In this document: positions 35,735 to 44,646 of the stretch, one piece after another
Numbering within the stretch: position 1 is the stretch's first letter
How the letters are laid out: each line of letters starts with the position of its first letter
Source: Tropicibacter oceani
GTDB lineage: Bacteria; Pseudomonadota; Alphaproteobacteria; Rhodobacterales; Rhodobacteraceae
Assembly (NCBI RefSeq): GCF_029958925.1
Contig: NZ_CP124616.1
Span: forward strand, 806,001-870,000
Length of the DNA: 64,000 bases
Reading direction: 5' to 3'
Translations under genes and position numbers: made by a program
The notes under the pieces: model-generated
Told to the model about the DNA's origin: nothing
Database searches by the model: none
Seen by the model: only the letters and a program-made list of their open reading frames with translations

Positions 35735-36178
35735 ATGTTGGAAAGCCGGAAAAGACTGCGCTATCTGTTTCTGAACGATGGAATTTTCGTTGTTCGGGTT
35801 GTCGGGCTGTTCCAGATGGGTGACGGGTTCATCGAACGGCTTGCGCTGCGGCATTCGGTTCCTTCGGACCGGCGCAATACCGCCTTTGTCGATTTGTCGC
35901 TCATGACTGACGCAGATATTCGCGGCGGCGACATCATGACAATGGCCACCTCTCAACAGTACGAGCGTGCGGAACTGAAGCGAAGCGCCCGGATCGCGCT
36001 CTATGCCCCCGAAGGCAGTACCGCCTACGGTATCGCACGCATGTACGAAGCCTTCGCTCAGTCAGCAGAATTTCTGGACGTGTGCCTGTTCGTCGATCCC
36101 GACGAAGCGCTGGATTGGCTGGGCTCTTCGGACAACTATGCCGACATAACGGGACGCAGCGACTGGTTGATTGCCTGA
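35735..36178 (+). CDS. SpoIIAA/STAS-like protein (147 aa)
   Basis: The C-terminal half (KRSARIALYAPEGSTAYGIA followed by RMYEAFAQS and DEALDWLG) resembles the SpoIIAA-like (PF11964) fold, in which a variable beta-alpha unit ends in an AxxWL motif. Function unknown. I chose the ATG at 35735, preceded by AAGGGA. Divergent from the small ORF and mscS, with an AT-richer promoter region between them. Confidence 0.6.
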   Translation: MLESRKRLRYLFLNDGIFVVRVVGLFQMGDGFIERLALRHSVPSDRRNTAFVDLSLMTDADIRGGDIMTMATSQQYERAELKRSARIALYAPEGSTAYGIARMYEAFAQSAEFLDVCLFVDPDEALDWLGSSDNYADITGRSDWLIA

Positions 36179-36406
36179 CAGGGATATGCGCGGCAAAGCC
36201 AACTCTTGATAGACTCGGGCAAAGCGCGTATCTCGCCTGTCATGGCAAAAATTTTCAATGTCGGCGACCGCGCCCGCCTGCGCGAACGGTTCTACGGTGC
36301 AACGCACACCGTTCTTGCGCGCCTATGAGGCGCCGCGCCTGTTGGCGCGCCCTGTCTTGATAGACCTCCTTCACAGACCCCTTACATAACGAACGGGAGA
36401 GGACCC

Positions 36407-37810
36407 ATGTCCCCCAAAACGCTCTATGACAAAATCTGGGATGCCCACGTCGTCCAGGAAGACGCCGACGGCACCTGCCTTCTGTATATCGACCGCCACC
36501 TTGTCCACGAGGTGACCAGCCCCCAGGCCTTTGAAGGCCTGCGCATGGCGGGCCGCAAGGTGCGCGCCCCGGAAAAGACCATCGCCGTGCCGGATCACAA
36601 CGTTCCGACCACGCTGGACCGTGCCAAGGGCATCGACAACGAAGAATCCCGCATCCAGGTCGAGGCGCTGGACAAGAACGCCAAGGATTTCGGCGTGCAT
36701 TATTACCCGGTCTCTGACGTGCGTCAGGGCATCGTGCACATCGTCGGCCCCGAACAGGGCTGGACCCTGCCGGGCATGACCGTGGTTTGTGGCGACTCGC
36801 ATACGGCCACGCATGGTGCATTCGGCGCGCTGGCGCATGGCATCGGCACGTCCGAGGTCGAGCATGTTCTGGCCACCCAGACGCTGATCCAGAAGAAGTC
36901 CAAGAACATGAAGGTCGAGATCACCGGCAAGCTCAAGCCGGGCGTGACCGCCAAGGACATCACGCTGGCCGTGATCGGGGAAACCGGCACCGCAGGCGGC
37001 ACCGGTTATGTCATCGAATATTGCGGCGAAGCGATCCGCGACCTGTCGATGGAAGGCCGCATGACCGTCTGCAACATGGCCATCGAAGGCGGCGCGCGCG
37101 CCGGCCTGATCGCGCCGGACGAAAAGACCTTTGAATACGTCAAGGGCCGCCCGCACGCGCCCAAGGGTGCCCAGTTCGAGGCCGCGCTGGCCTGGTGGAA
37201 GACCCTGTATTCCGATGACGACGCGCATTGGGACAAGGTCGTGACCCTGAAGGGCGAAGAGATCGAGCCGGTCGTGACCTGGGGCACCTCGCCCGAGGAC
37301 GTGCTGCCGATTTCCGCCGTGGTGCCCGCCCCCGAAAGCTTCAAGGGTGGCAAGGTCGAGGCGGCAAAGCGCGCGATCGAATACATGGGGCTGACCCCGG
37401 GTCAGAAACTGACCGACATTCAGATCGACACGGTCTTTATCGGGTCCTGCACCAACGGTCGGATCGAAGATCTGCGCGCCGCCGCCGAGATCCTGAAAGG
37501 CAAGAAGATCAAGGAAGGCATGCGCGCCTTGGTCGTGCCTGGCTCGGGTCTGGTACGGGCGCAGGCCGAGGAAGAGGGTCTGGCCGACATCTTCAAGGAG
37601 GCCGGTTTCGAATGGCGCCTTGCGGGGTGTTCCATGTGCCTTGCCATGAACCCCGACCAGCTGTCCGAGGGCGAGCGTTGCGCATCGACCTCGAACCGCA
37701 ACTTTGAAGGGCGTCAGGGCTACAAGGGGCGCACGCATCTGTTGTCGCCGGCGATGGCCGCTGCGGCGGCGATCACCGGTCACCTGACCGATGTGCGGGA
37801 CCTGGTGTGA
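36407..37810 (+). CDS. leuC: 3-isopropylmalate dehydratase large subunit
   Basis: Aconitase-family enzyme of leucine biosynthesis, isomerising 2- to 3-isopropylmalate with LeuD. The [4Fe-4S] ligands are Cys348 (GSCTNGR), Cys408 and Cys411 (GCSMC). The N-terminus [16 protein letters not shown] and the motif [20 protein letters not shown] are typical. Strong site GGAGAGGA before the ATG. The stop overlaps the next start (GTGA). Confidence 0.97.
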   Translation: MSPKTLYDKIWDAHVVQEDADGTCLLYIDRHLVHEVTSPQAFEGLRMAGRKVRAPEKTIAVPDHNVPTTLDRAKGIDNEESRIQVEALDKNAKDFGVHYYPVSDVRQGIVHIVGPEQGWTLPGMTVVCGDSHTATHGAFGALAHGIGTSEVEHVLATQTLIQKKSKNMKVEITGKLKPGVTAKDITLAVIGETGTAGGTGYVIEYCGEAIRDLSMEGRMTVCNMAIEGGARAGLIAPDEKTFEYVKGRPHAPKGAQFEAALAWWKTLYSDDDAHWDKVVTLKGEEIEPVVTWGTSPEDVLPISAVVPAPESFKGGKVEAAKRAIEYMGLTPGQKLTDIQIDTVFIGSCTNGRIEDLRAAAEILKGKKIKEGMRALVVPGSGLVRAQAEEEGLADIFKEAGFEWRLAGCSMCLAMNPDQLSEGERCASTSNRNFEGRQGYKGRTHLLSPAMAAAAAITGHLTDVRDLV

Positions 37811-38628
37811 AAACGCCTGCGCAGCAGGGGGCTGGCGCGGCCTTGCAGGACGTCGCCACCCTTTGGATCGGCGGTGAGCTGAACTGGCTTCACCAGCTTT
37901 CGCTGGCCAGTTTCGTTCACCGTGGTCACCGCGTGACTCTGTACTATTCAGAGATGGACGCGGCGCCCAGGGTTCCCGATGGGGTGGAAACCCGCCCCGC
38001 CGCGGAAATCTGGGATGCCAAGGCCGCCGGTCACGAAGGGGCCCCTGCCTCGATGCAGTCGGATATCTTCCGGCTGCACCTGCTGCGCAAGACTGACTGC
38101 GTCTGGATCGACGCCGATGTGCTGTGTTACCGCCCCTTGTCGCCCGACGTCTATCATGTCGGGCGCGAGCCAAGCGGCACGGTCAACGGCGCGGTGCTCA
38201 AGCTGCCCAGAACCTCGCCCACATTGAACCTGTTGCTTGAATGGTTCGCGGACCCCGAATGGGTGCCGCACTGGCTGACCGAACAGCAGCAGGCCAAGGT
38301 GGCCAAGGCCCCCCCGGGCAAGCGGATGCTGGCGGCCTTTCGGCTGGCGCGCCCCTCTGTCGGGCCGCGCGCGCTCAAGCATACCATGCGCAATCAGGGC
38401 GAATTCAAGCATCTCAAGTCGCCGGATGTCTATTATCCGGTGCGCGGGGTGTTTACCGACGCCTTTTTCAACCCCAAGGGCGGTGTCGATGGCTGGCTGA
38501 CCGAAAAGACCCAAGGCATTCATCTGTATGCCTCGATGATCCGGCCCTACCATGAACGGCACATGCCCGACCCTGACAGCTTTATCGCGCGTTTCGCGCG
38601 GGACATTGACTTCGAAATCGCCCTGTGA
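37807..38628 (+). CDS. GT32-like glycosyltransferase-type protein inside the leu operon (273 aa)
   Basis: The segment [20 protein letters not shown] contains the sugar-nucleotide/metal DXD motif (Asp102-Ala-Asp104) and the SDxxRxxLL context of the DXD sugar-binding glycosyltransferases (PF04488, GT32-like). A C-terminal [18 protein letters not shown] is also conserved-looking. There is no signal or membrane helix, so it is cytosolic. The GTG start overlaps the leuC stop by 4 nt, and leuD follows after 26 nt, so it must be co-expressed with leucine genes. The link to leucine synthesis is unexplained. Confidence 0.7.
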   Translation: MKTPAQQGAGAALQDVATLWIGGELNWLHQLSLASFVHRGHRVTLYYSEMDAAPRVPDGVETRPAAEIWDAKAAGHEGAPASMQSDIFRLHLLRKTDCVWIDADVLCYRPLSPDVYHVGREPSGTVNGAVLKLPRTSPTLNLLLEWFADPEWVPHWLTEQQQAKVAKAPPGKRMLAAFRLARPSVGPRALKHTMRNQGEFKHLKSPDVYYPVRGVFTDAFFNPKGGVDGWLTEKTQGIHLYASMIRPYHERHMPDPDSFIARFARDIDFEIAL

Positions 38629-38654
38629 CGGCGATCAGCACGAGGAAACTCAAA

Positions 38655-39260
38655 ATGGAAAAGTTCGAAAAACTCACCGGGATCGCGGCCCCCATGCCGC
38701 TGGTCAACATCGACACCGACATGATCATCCCCAAGGTCTTTCTCAAGACCATCAAGCGGTCGGGTCTGGGTGTGAACCTGTTCGACGAAATGCGCTATGA
38801 CCGCCAGGGCAACGAGATCCCCGATTTCGTGCTGAACCAGCCCCAGTACCGCGATGCGGAAATCCTGGTGGCCGGCGACAACTTTGGCTGCGGTTCGTCG
38901 CGTGAACATGCGCCCTGGGCGCTGAAGGATTTCGGGATCAAGTCGGTCATCTCGACCAGCTTTGCCGACATCTTCTTCAACAACTGCTTCAAGAACGGCA
39001 TCCTGCCGATCGTCCTGCCGCAAGAGGCCGTCGATGTCCTGATGAAGGACGCCGAAAAGGGATCGAACGCGCGCATGACCGTCGATCTGGAAAACCAGGT
39101 CGTGACCACCTCGGACGGTGAGGAATTCGCCTTTGAGGTCGATTCGTTCAAGAAGCATTGCCTGATGAACGGGCTGGACGATATCGGCCTGTCTTTGGAA
39201 AAGGTCGCCGCGATCGACGCCTTTGAAGAAAAGGCCGCACAGGCCCGTCCCTGGGTCTGA
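38655..39260 (+). CDS. leuD: 3-isopropylmalate dehydratase small subunit
   Basis: Swivelling domain partner of LeuC. Diagnostic motifs are [16 protein letters not shown] (about 15-30) and [17 protein letters not shown] (about 75-92). 201 residues, normal. [13 protein letters not shown] at 38655 has GAGGA 9 nt upstream; an in-frame ATG at 38625 would overlap the previous gene by 4 nt and add ten non-conserved residues, but is also possible. Confidence 0.96.
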   Translation: MEKFEKLTGIAAPMPLVNIDTDMIIPKVFLKTIKRSGLGVNLFDEMRYDRQGNEIPDFVLNQPQYRDAEILVAGDNFGCGSSREHAPWALKDFGIKSVISTSFADIFFNNCFKNGILPIVLPQEAVDVLMKDAEKGSNARMTVDLENQVVTTSDGEEFAFEVDSFKKHCLMNGLDDIGLSLEKVAAIDAFEEKAAQARPWV

Positions 39261-39291
39261 TCCCCGGCCAATCCTGACTGAAATGCCGCTG

Positions 39292-39319
39292 CGCCGTCCG
39301 GACACCCGGGCGGCGTTTC
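39292..39319 (+). terminator. Intrinsic terminator after leuD
   Basis: CGCCGTCCGG pairs with CCGGGCGGCG over an ACAC loop (one G-T pair), followed by TTTCC. It starts 31 nt after the stop codon and probably ends the leuC operon. Confidence 0.65.
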
Positions 39320-39630
39320 CCGTCAAAGGTTAAGAAATTGTTCTGCGCCCAAGGTGCCCGAATTGTGGCACGTTTCAAATGCATCCCAATATATAGTTAA
39401 ATTACATAGGCTTGCCACAGTCTTGCCGCTGGATTGATGCATTCCCGCACCACTGAAACCCCGAAATCGTCCAAAATATGTAGATCATGGTTCGCGCATG
39501 TTGTCGTGTGGCCTGAAAAGGGGCAAAACTTGGGCAAGAATGAGGCAAGCCGCCACAATCGGCGGTCATATCAGTCAGGAACAAGGGGGCGGCATCGCAT
39601 CGACCCCGTCCGAACTGAAGGGGCAGGTCA
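39320..39630. other. Long non-coding interval with an AT-rich promoter-like patch
   Basis: About 310 nt without a convincing gene. Around 39380-39410 the sequence turns AT-rich (CAATATATAGTTAAATTACA), unlike its surroundings. ATGCATCCC near 39380 and ATGCATTCCC near 39437 are a near-repeated pair flanking that patch. GCCGCC..GGCGGT near 39550 can form a small hairpin. It probably holds the promoter and a long leader of the membrane-protein gene at 39631. Short open frames on both strands have no protein-like features. Confidence 0.4.
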
Positions 39631-40464
39631 GTGATCAAACGAATGGTCAGTGCGGGCGCACGGGCGTTTCTTGTGGCATTGGTGATTTCAATGCCAGCAA
39701 TGATGTTGCCGGGTGTGACAGCAGACGCCGTCCAGATGGTGGCGCTTTTGTCGCTTGTCGCGGCGACCCTGACCTTTGTCGAATACGTTTCGGATTACCC
39801 CTCCCTCATCGAATTCCGCGATGCGGCGCCTTACAACCGGATGCGCTTCCTGGCGCTGTTCGTGACCATTCTGCTGATCTGTCTGATCATCCGGGGCCAA
39901 GTCTATCATACGCCGATCAGCGGTTTGCTGACGGTGATCGGCGGGCAGATCGGCGCCGCCATGGATTTCCCGTTTTCTCCGGTGCGGCTGATGGTGTTGC
40001 TTGCGCCCGAGGGTACGTCGCTGGACCGGCTTGAACTGCTGCGGACCACCGCCGGTCTGGCCTATCTGATTTCGCTGGTGACACTGTTGTTCTTTGTCGT
40101 CTTCGTGCGGCTTCTGAACTGGCCCATCCGGCATGGCGCGTTCAATTTCTGGGTCAACCTGCCGCTGTTCGACCCCACGGCCGGGGGCGATATCCTGAGC
40201 CGCCTCAAGCGCGACAGCCACGTTAACGTTGCCTTAGGGTTTCTGCTGCCATTCATTATCCCGGCGGTTTTGCAGGCCGCTTCGGCCTATGCCTACAAAC
40301 TGTCACTGGCCGACCCGCAAACATTGATCTGGACGATGAGCGCATGGGCCTTTCTGCCGGCAAGCCTGATCATGCGCGGCGTTGCCTTGATGCGCATCGC
40401 CGACCTGATCGAGGAAAAGCGCCGCCGCGCCTATGCGCAGGCGGATTTGCACGCGGCTGCCTGA
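39631..40464 (+). CDS. Hypothetical multi-span membrane protein (277 aa)
   Basis: Six or so hydrophobic helices (AFLVALVISMPAMMLPG, VQMVALLSLVAATLTFVEY, MRFLALFVTILLICLIIRG, and YLISLVTLLFFVVFVRLLNW, then two more), with basic loops. I do not recognise the family; it looks like a conserved inner-membrane protein of roseobacters. The GTG at 39631 follows AAGGGGCAGG; ATG at 39643 is the alternative. Its stop overlaps the probable start of the next gene (CTGA). Confidence 0.7.
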   Translation: MIKRMVSAGARAFLVALVISMPAMMLPGVTADAVQMVALLSLVAATLTFVEYVSDYPSLIEFRDAAPYNRMRFLALFVTILLICLIIRGQVYHTPISGLLTVIGGQIGAAMDFPFSPVRLMVLLAPEGTSLDRLELLRTTAGLAYLISLVTLLFFVVFVRLLNWPIRHGAFNFWVNLPLFDPTAGGDILSRLKRDSHVNVALGFLLPFIIPAVLQAASAYAYKLSLADPQTLIWTMSAWAFLPASLIMRGVALMRIADLIEEKRRRAYAQADLHAAA

Positions 40465-41411
40465 GCCTTCTGTTCCTGCTGATTGCCTGCGCGGCCCCGG
40501 CTGATCCGATCCGCGTGGCCAGCTATGCCGGAGAGTTCAGCCGCAAGGGCCCGGGCCTGTTGCTGCGCGACCTTCTCAGGGATGACCCCGTGCCGGGGAT
40601 CGAAACCATCGCAAACGCCGCGCCGGAAATCCTGCTGTTGACCGATTTCGACTATGACGCCGGGCACGCCGCCTTGCAGGCCTTTCAAGACAGGATCGCG
40701 GCGCGGGGGCTGGATCTGCCGTACCGTTTTGCGCTGCGTCCCAATACCGGCATGACCACCGGGCTGGATCTGGACGGCGACGGGCGCAAGGGCGGGCCAA
40801 GGGATGCGCAGGGCTTTGGCTATTTCGCGGGGCAGGGCGGGCAGGCGATCCTGTCGCGCTGGCCGCTGACGCTGGACGTCGATCTTTCGACGCTGTTGTG
40901 GCGCGACGTGCCGGACAGCCTGATGGCCAAGGCCGATCCGGGGCCAGAGTTGCAACGCCTGTCGACCAGCGCCCATTGGTCGGTTTTTGTCCAGACGCCG
41001 CAGGGCGCTGTCCGCGTGATGACCATCGGCGCGACGCCTCCGGTGTTCGACGGCCCCGAGGATCGCAACGGCCGCCGCAACCGTGACGAGGTCTTGTTGT
41101 GGGTGCACCATCTGGACGGCCGATTGGGCGAAAGACCCGGGGGGCCGGCGATCCTGCTGGGCAATCTCAACCTTGATCCGCAGCGCGGCGATGGGCTGCG
41201 CGAGGCGGCGGCGCGCGTTCTGGCACATCCGGAGCTACAAGACCCGCTGCCGGACCGTCCGACGGTTCAATGGGACGGCCCAGGCGAGATGCGCGTGACC
41301 TATGTCCTTCCGACGCGCGACTGGCAGGTGCTGGGCGCCGGTATCACGCCGCCTGAACAGGACGCGGGGCCGCATCGCCTTGTGTGGGTTGATCTGGCGT
41401 TTCCCCGCTGA
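40461..41411 (+). CDS. Endonuclease/exonuclease/phosphatase-fold lipoprotein or exported protein
   Basis: The mature part begins ADPIRVASYAGEFSRKGPG and continues with ILLLTDFDYD, a GRRNRDEVLLWVHHL stretch and LLGNLNLDPQRGDGLREAA, the pattern of the endonuclease/exonuclease/phosphatase superfamily (PF03372). The catalytic Asn/Asp loop (GNLNLDP) is present. The only ATG/GTG/TTG in frame before the export signal is at 40344, deep inside the upstream gene, and its first 39 residues are a frame-shadow. The signal-like LSLLFLLIAC (lipobox LIAC) begins at a CTG that overlaps the upstream stop as CTGA, so I place the start there. The start is uncertain; the frame is not. Confidence 0.65.
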   Translation: MSLLFLLIACAAPADPIRVASYAGEFSRKGPGLLLRDLLRDDPVPGIETIANAAPEILLLTDFDYDAGHAALQAFQDRIAARGLDLPYRFALRPNTGMTTGLDLDGDGRKGGPRDAQGFGYFAGQGGQAILSRWPLTLDVDLSTLLWRDVPDSLMAKADPGPELQRLSTSAHWSVFVQTPQGAVRVMTIGATPPVFDGPEDRNGRRNRDEVLLWVHHLDGRLGERPGGPAILLGNLNLDPQRGDGLREAAARVLAHPELQDPLPDRPTVQWDGPGEMRVTYVLPTRDWQVLGAGITPPEQDAGPHRLVWVDLAFPR

Positions 41412-42270
41412 TCACCGGGGCAATGGCGCAGGACAAGGCGCGGGCTTCCGGCGTCGGCTTGAACCCGGGCAGCAGTTTGTCAAAACCCTCGCGCGCCATG
41501 CGGTGCGGTTTGTTCCAAAGATAGCGCATTTCCAGCAGGTGCCGCGCCAAGGGCCAGAACGGGACGGCAATCCGCAGCGGCATCCAGGCCATCTTTCGGG
41601 CGCGGATGGGGCGCCCCAGCGCCTGCCCGCACAGCGCGGCGAGTTCCTGACCGGTCAGCGTATAGCCGGGAAAGGCGATATCGGCAAAGCGCGGCAGCGC
41701 GGCGCGCATTTCCGCCAGTTGCACGGCAGCGCGGGCCATGTCGGGCAGAAAGGCCCAGGCGTGCGGGCGGTCCAGCGCCCCCGGATAGCTCAGCCTGCCA
41801 CGTTTAAGCGGGGGTGCCATGATCCTGTCGAACCAGTTGCCCGAGGTCTCGGTGTCCAGAAAATCTCCGGCGCGCAGCAGGATCGTGGGGATGTCGGCGT
41901 CGCGATAGCTTTGCTCCATCTCGATCCGCAGCCGCCCCATCGGGTTGTTTGCCAGTTGCGGCGTTTCGGGGCCAAAGACCTGCGGCGCGTCCTTGCCAAA
42001 GACATAGACATTGCCGGGCAGGATCACCGTCGCCCCCGATGCCCTGGCCGCCGCGATGACCTGTGCGGTCAACTGCGGCAGCTGGCTTTGCCAGTCCGGA
42101 TAGGCGGGGTTCCAGCCGTTGACGATCACGTCCATGCCGCGCGCGGCCTGCATCAGGTCATCGCTGGCGCGGTCAAACAGGGTCACCCGCCAGCCGGCAT
42201 TCCAGAACGCCTCGGCCGCGTTGCGTCCAAAACGTCCCTTGGCCCCCAAAATCAAAACTGTTCCCGTCAT
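41344..42270 (-). CDS. NAD(P)-binding epimerase/reductase-like protein (308 aa)
   Basis: An atypical short-chain dehydrogenase. The Rossmann motif VLILGAKGRFGRNAA (5-19) is followed by VIVNGWNPAYPDW, NVYVFG and MGRLRIEME (in place of YxxxK), as in NAD-dependent epimerases. The substrate is unknown. Its last 68 nt overlap the end of the convergent gene at 41411. Divergent from the LysR regulator at 42364, which is a likely controller. Confidence 0.75.
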   Translation of the reverse strand: MTGTVLILGAKGRFGRNAAEAFWNAGWRVTLFDRASDDLMQAARGMDVIVNGWNPAYPDWQSQLPQLTAQVIAAARASGATVILPGNVYVFGKDAPQVFGPETPQLANNPMGRLRIEMEQSYRDADIPTILLRAGDFLDTETSGNWFDRIMAPPLKRGRLSYPGALDRPHAWAFLPDMARAAVQLAEMRAALPRFADIAFPGYTLTGQELAALCGQALGRPIRARKMAWMPLRIAVPFWPLARHLLEMRYLWNKPHRMAREGFDKLLPGFKPTPEARALSCAIAPVISGETPDQPTQGDAAPRPVQAA

Positions 42271-42351
42271 GTCCGGCTCCTTCGTCCGTAGGTGCCTTCA
42301 GGGTGCGCCATTCAGATCGCTTGTGGAATTGCCAGAAATCGCAGGTCGTGT

Positions 42352-42365
42352 ATTCATGTGTGAAT
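42352..42365. promoter_or_regulatory. Candidate LysR operator between epimerase and regulator
   Basis: ATTCA-TGTG-TGAAT is a perfect 5+5 palindrome overlapping the regulator's start codon. A looser ATTCA..GAAT pair lies at 42310-42329. Divergent placement is typical of LysR-regulated pairs. No experimental support. Confidence 0.35.
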
Positions 42366-43257
42366 GGACGCTATGGCAAAACTCGACTGGTCTTTGATCC
42401 AGACCTTCCTTGCGGTGGCTGACTGCGGATCGCTTTCCGAAGCGGCGCGGCAGTTGGGGATTTCCCAGCCAACCGCCGGACGCCAGATCGCCCGGATCGA
42501 AGAATGCCTCGACCTGACCCTGTTCCATCGTCAGCCGCGTGGGCTGGCGCTGACCGACAGCGGGGCAGCCTTGCTGCCCCATGCCCGGGCGATGGCCGAA
42601 AGCCTGCGGGCGCTGTCGCTGGCGGCGGCGGGGCGGTCGGAAAAGCTGACCGGGCCTGTGCGGATCACGGCCAGCGTCTTTACCGCGCATCACCATCTGC
42701 CGCCGATCCTGGCCCGGCTGCGTCAGGACGAACCCGATATCAGCATCGAACTGGTGCCATCGGACCAGTCGGAAAACCTGCTGTACCGCGAGGCGGACAT
42801 CGCGGTGCGCATGTACCGGACCGAACAGTTGGATATCGTGACGCGCCACCTGGGCGAGCTTGAGATCGGCATCTTCGCGGCGCGCAGCTATCTGGACCGG
42901 GTCGGGCGCCCCAGCACCTTTCGCGAGTTCTTTGATCTGGATCTGGTCGGCTATGACCGGAACGATCTGATTCTGCGCGGAATGCGCGAAATGGGGTTCG
43001 AGGCGCAGCGCGACTGGTTCGCCACGCGCTGCGATCACCACGCGGTCTATTGGGAACTGGTTCGTTCGGGATGCGGGGCCGGCTTTGCGCAGGCCTGCAT
43101 GGCCGAGCATGATCCGACGGTCGAACGCCTGTTCCCCGACCTGCCCATTCCGGGGCTGCCCGTCTGGCTGGCCGCACACGAGGCGGTGCGCACCACGCCG
43201 CGCATCCGACGCGTCTGGGACGCCCTGGCCGAAGGGTTGCGGGCGCACCTTTCTTGA
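42364..43257 (+). CDS. LysR-family transcriptional regulator (297 aa)
   Basis: N-terminal winged helix-turn-helix (AVADCGSLSEAARQLGISQP, recognition QPTAGRQIARIE) in residues 8-65, followed by an effector-binding domain (about 90-295). Divergently transcribed from the epimerase-like gene. The first Met (42364) and a second (42373) are both possible; no clear Shine-Dalgarno precedes either. Effector unknown. Confidence 0.9.
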   Translation: MDAMAKLDWSLIQTFLAVADCGSLSEAARQLGISQPTAGRQIARIEECLDLTLFHRQPRGLALTDSGAALLPHARAMAESLRALSLAAAGRSEKLTGPVRITASVFTAHHHLPPILARLRQDEPDISIELVPSDQSENLLYREADIAVRMYRTEQLDIVTRHLGELEIGIFAARSYLDRVGRPSTFREFFDLDLVGYDRNDLILRGMREMGFEAQRDWFATRCDHHAVYWELVRSGCGAGFAQACMAEHDPTVERLFPDLPIPGLPVWLAAHEAVRTTPRIRRVWDALAEGLRAHLS

Positions 43258-43320
43258 CCATTGCGCCCGCCTTGGGTAGGCGATGACGCAAGTTATTCCC
43301 TTTGATAAGGACTGCCCCAC

Positions 43321-44427
43321 ATGACCAACCCTTCGCTTCTTATCCTGCCCGGCGACGGCATCGGCCCCGAAGTCATGGCCGAGGTCCGCAAAGTCATCGA
43401 CTGGTACGGCGCCAAGCGCGGCCTGACCTTTGACGTCAGCGAAGACCTGGTCGGCGGCTGCGCCTATGACAAGCACGGCACGCCGCTGCATGACGACACC
43501 ATGGCCAAGGCGCAGGAAGTCGACGCCGTGCTGCTGGGCGCCGTGGGCGGCCCCAAGTACGACGCGCTGGATTTCAGCGTGAAACCGGAACGCGGCCTGC
43601 TGCGTCTGCGCAAGGAAATGGACCTGTTCGCAAACCTGCGCCCGGCGCAGTGCTTTGACGCGCTGGCGGATTTTTCGTCGCTGAAAAAGGACGTGGTTGC
43701 CGGTCTGGATATCATGATCGTGCGCGAACTGACCTCGGGGATCTATTTCGGCGAGCCGCGCGGCATCCACAAGGAAGGCAACGAGCGCGTCGGCATCAAC
43801 ACCCAGCGCTATACCGAAAGCGAAATCGCCCGGGTTGCACGCTCGGCGTTTGAGCTGGCGCGCAAGCGGGGCAACAAGGTCTGTTCGATGGAAAAGGCCA
43901 ACGTCATGGAATCGGGTATTCTATGGCGCGATGTCGTGACCGAAGTGCATGACGCCGAATATCCCGACGTCGAGCTGTCGCACATGTACGCCGATGCCGG
44001 CGCCATGCAGCTGTGCCGCTGGCCCAAGCAGTTCGACGTGATCGTGACGGACAACCTGTTTGGCGACCTGCTGTCTGACGCCGCCGCGATGCTGACAGGA
44101 TCGCTGGGCATGCTGCCCTCGGCCAGCCTGGGTGCGCCGATGGAAAACGGTCGCCCCAAGGCGCTGTACGAACCGGTGCACGGTTCCGCCCCGGATATCG
44201 CCGGTCAGGGCAAGGCAAACCCCATCGCCTGCGTTCTGAGCTTTGCCATGGCGCTGCGCTATTCCTTTGATCAGGGCGCCGAGGCGGACCGTCTGGAACA
44301 GGCCGTCGAAAAGGTTCTGGCCGATGGCTATCGCACCGCGGATCTGCTGGGCGAAGAGGGCAAGGAACCCGTGTCGACCAGCCAGATGGGTGATGCCATC
44401 GTGGCGGCGCTGGACGCCTCGCTCTGA
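43321..44427 (+). CDS. leuB: 3-isopropylmalate dehydrogenase
   Basis: NAD-dependent oxidative decarboxylase in leucine biosynthesis. It has [12 protein letters not shown] at 10-21, the Arg-rich substrate loop ([17 protein letters not shown], about 97-113) and the metal-binding [20 protein letters not shown] (about 242-261). 368 residues. AAGGA lies 9 nt before the ATG. Separated from leuCD by five other genes. Confidence 0.97.
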   Translation: MTNPSLLILPGDGIGPEVMAEVRKVIDWYGAKRGLTFDVSEDLVGGCAYDKHGTPLHDDTMAKAQEVDAVLLGAVGGPKYDALDFSVKPERGLLRLRKEMDLFANLRPAQCFDALADFSSLKKDVVAGLDIMIVRELTSGIYFGEPRGIHKEGNERVGINTQRYTESEIARVARSAFELARKRGNKVCSMEKANVMESGILWRDVVTEVHDAEYPDVELSHMYADAGAMQLCRWPKQFDVIVTDNLFGDLLSDAAAMLTGSLGMLPSASLGAPMENGRPKALYEPVHGSAPDIAGQGKANPIACVLSFAMALRYSFDQGAEADRLEQAVEKVLADGYRTADLLGEEGKEPVSTSQMGDAIVAALDASL

Positions 44428-44478
44428 GGATGGGCAGGGGGCGGGCTGACCGGGCCTGCCACCGCGACGAACGCAAAG

Positions 44479-44512
44479 CGCCTCGGCCTGCAAGGGTCGG
44501 GGCGTTTCCTTT
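44479..44512 (+). terminator. Intrinsic terminator after leuB
   Basis: CGCCTCGGCC pairs with GGTCGGGGCG (two G-T pairs) over a TGCAAG loop, followed by TTTCCTTT. Confidence 0.65.
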
Positions 44513-44646
44513 ACCGGGCAGGTGGCAGGCATGGCCGGCCCCAAGCGGTGAAATCGACGCCGCCCCGCGTAATTCATCTGCCCCGCGCCTTTACACCGCG
44601 ATGATGGCGCTGTTTGGTTGGGGCAAGCAGTACAGGACAAATCAAA

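Noticed and set aside
36242-36328. A 28-codon frame before leuC considered as a leucine leader peptide
   Set aside because: It contains only scattered Leu codons and no run, and the hairpins before leuC lack a U-tract, so classical attenuation is not supported.
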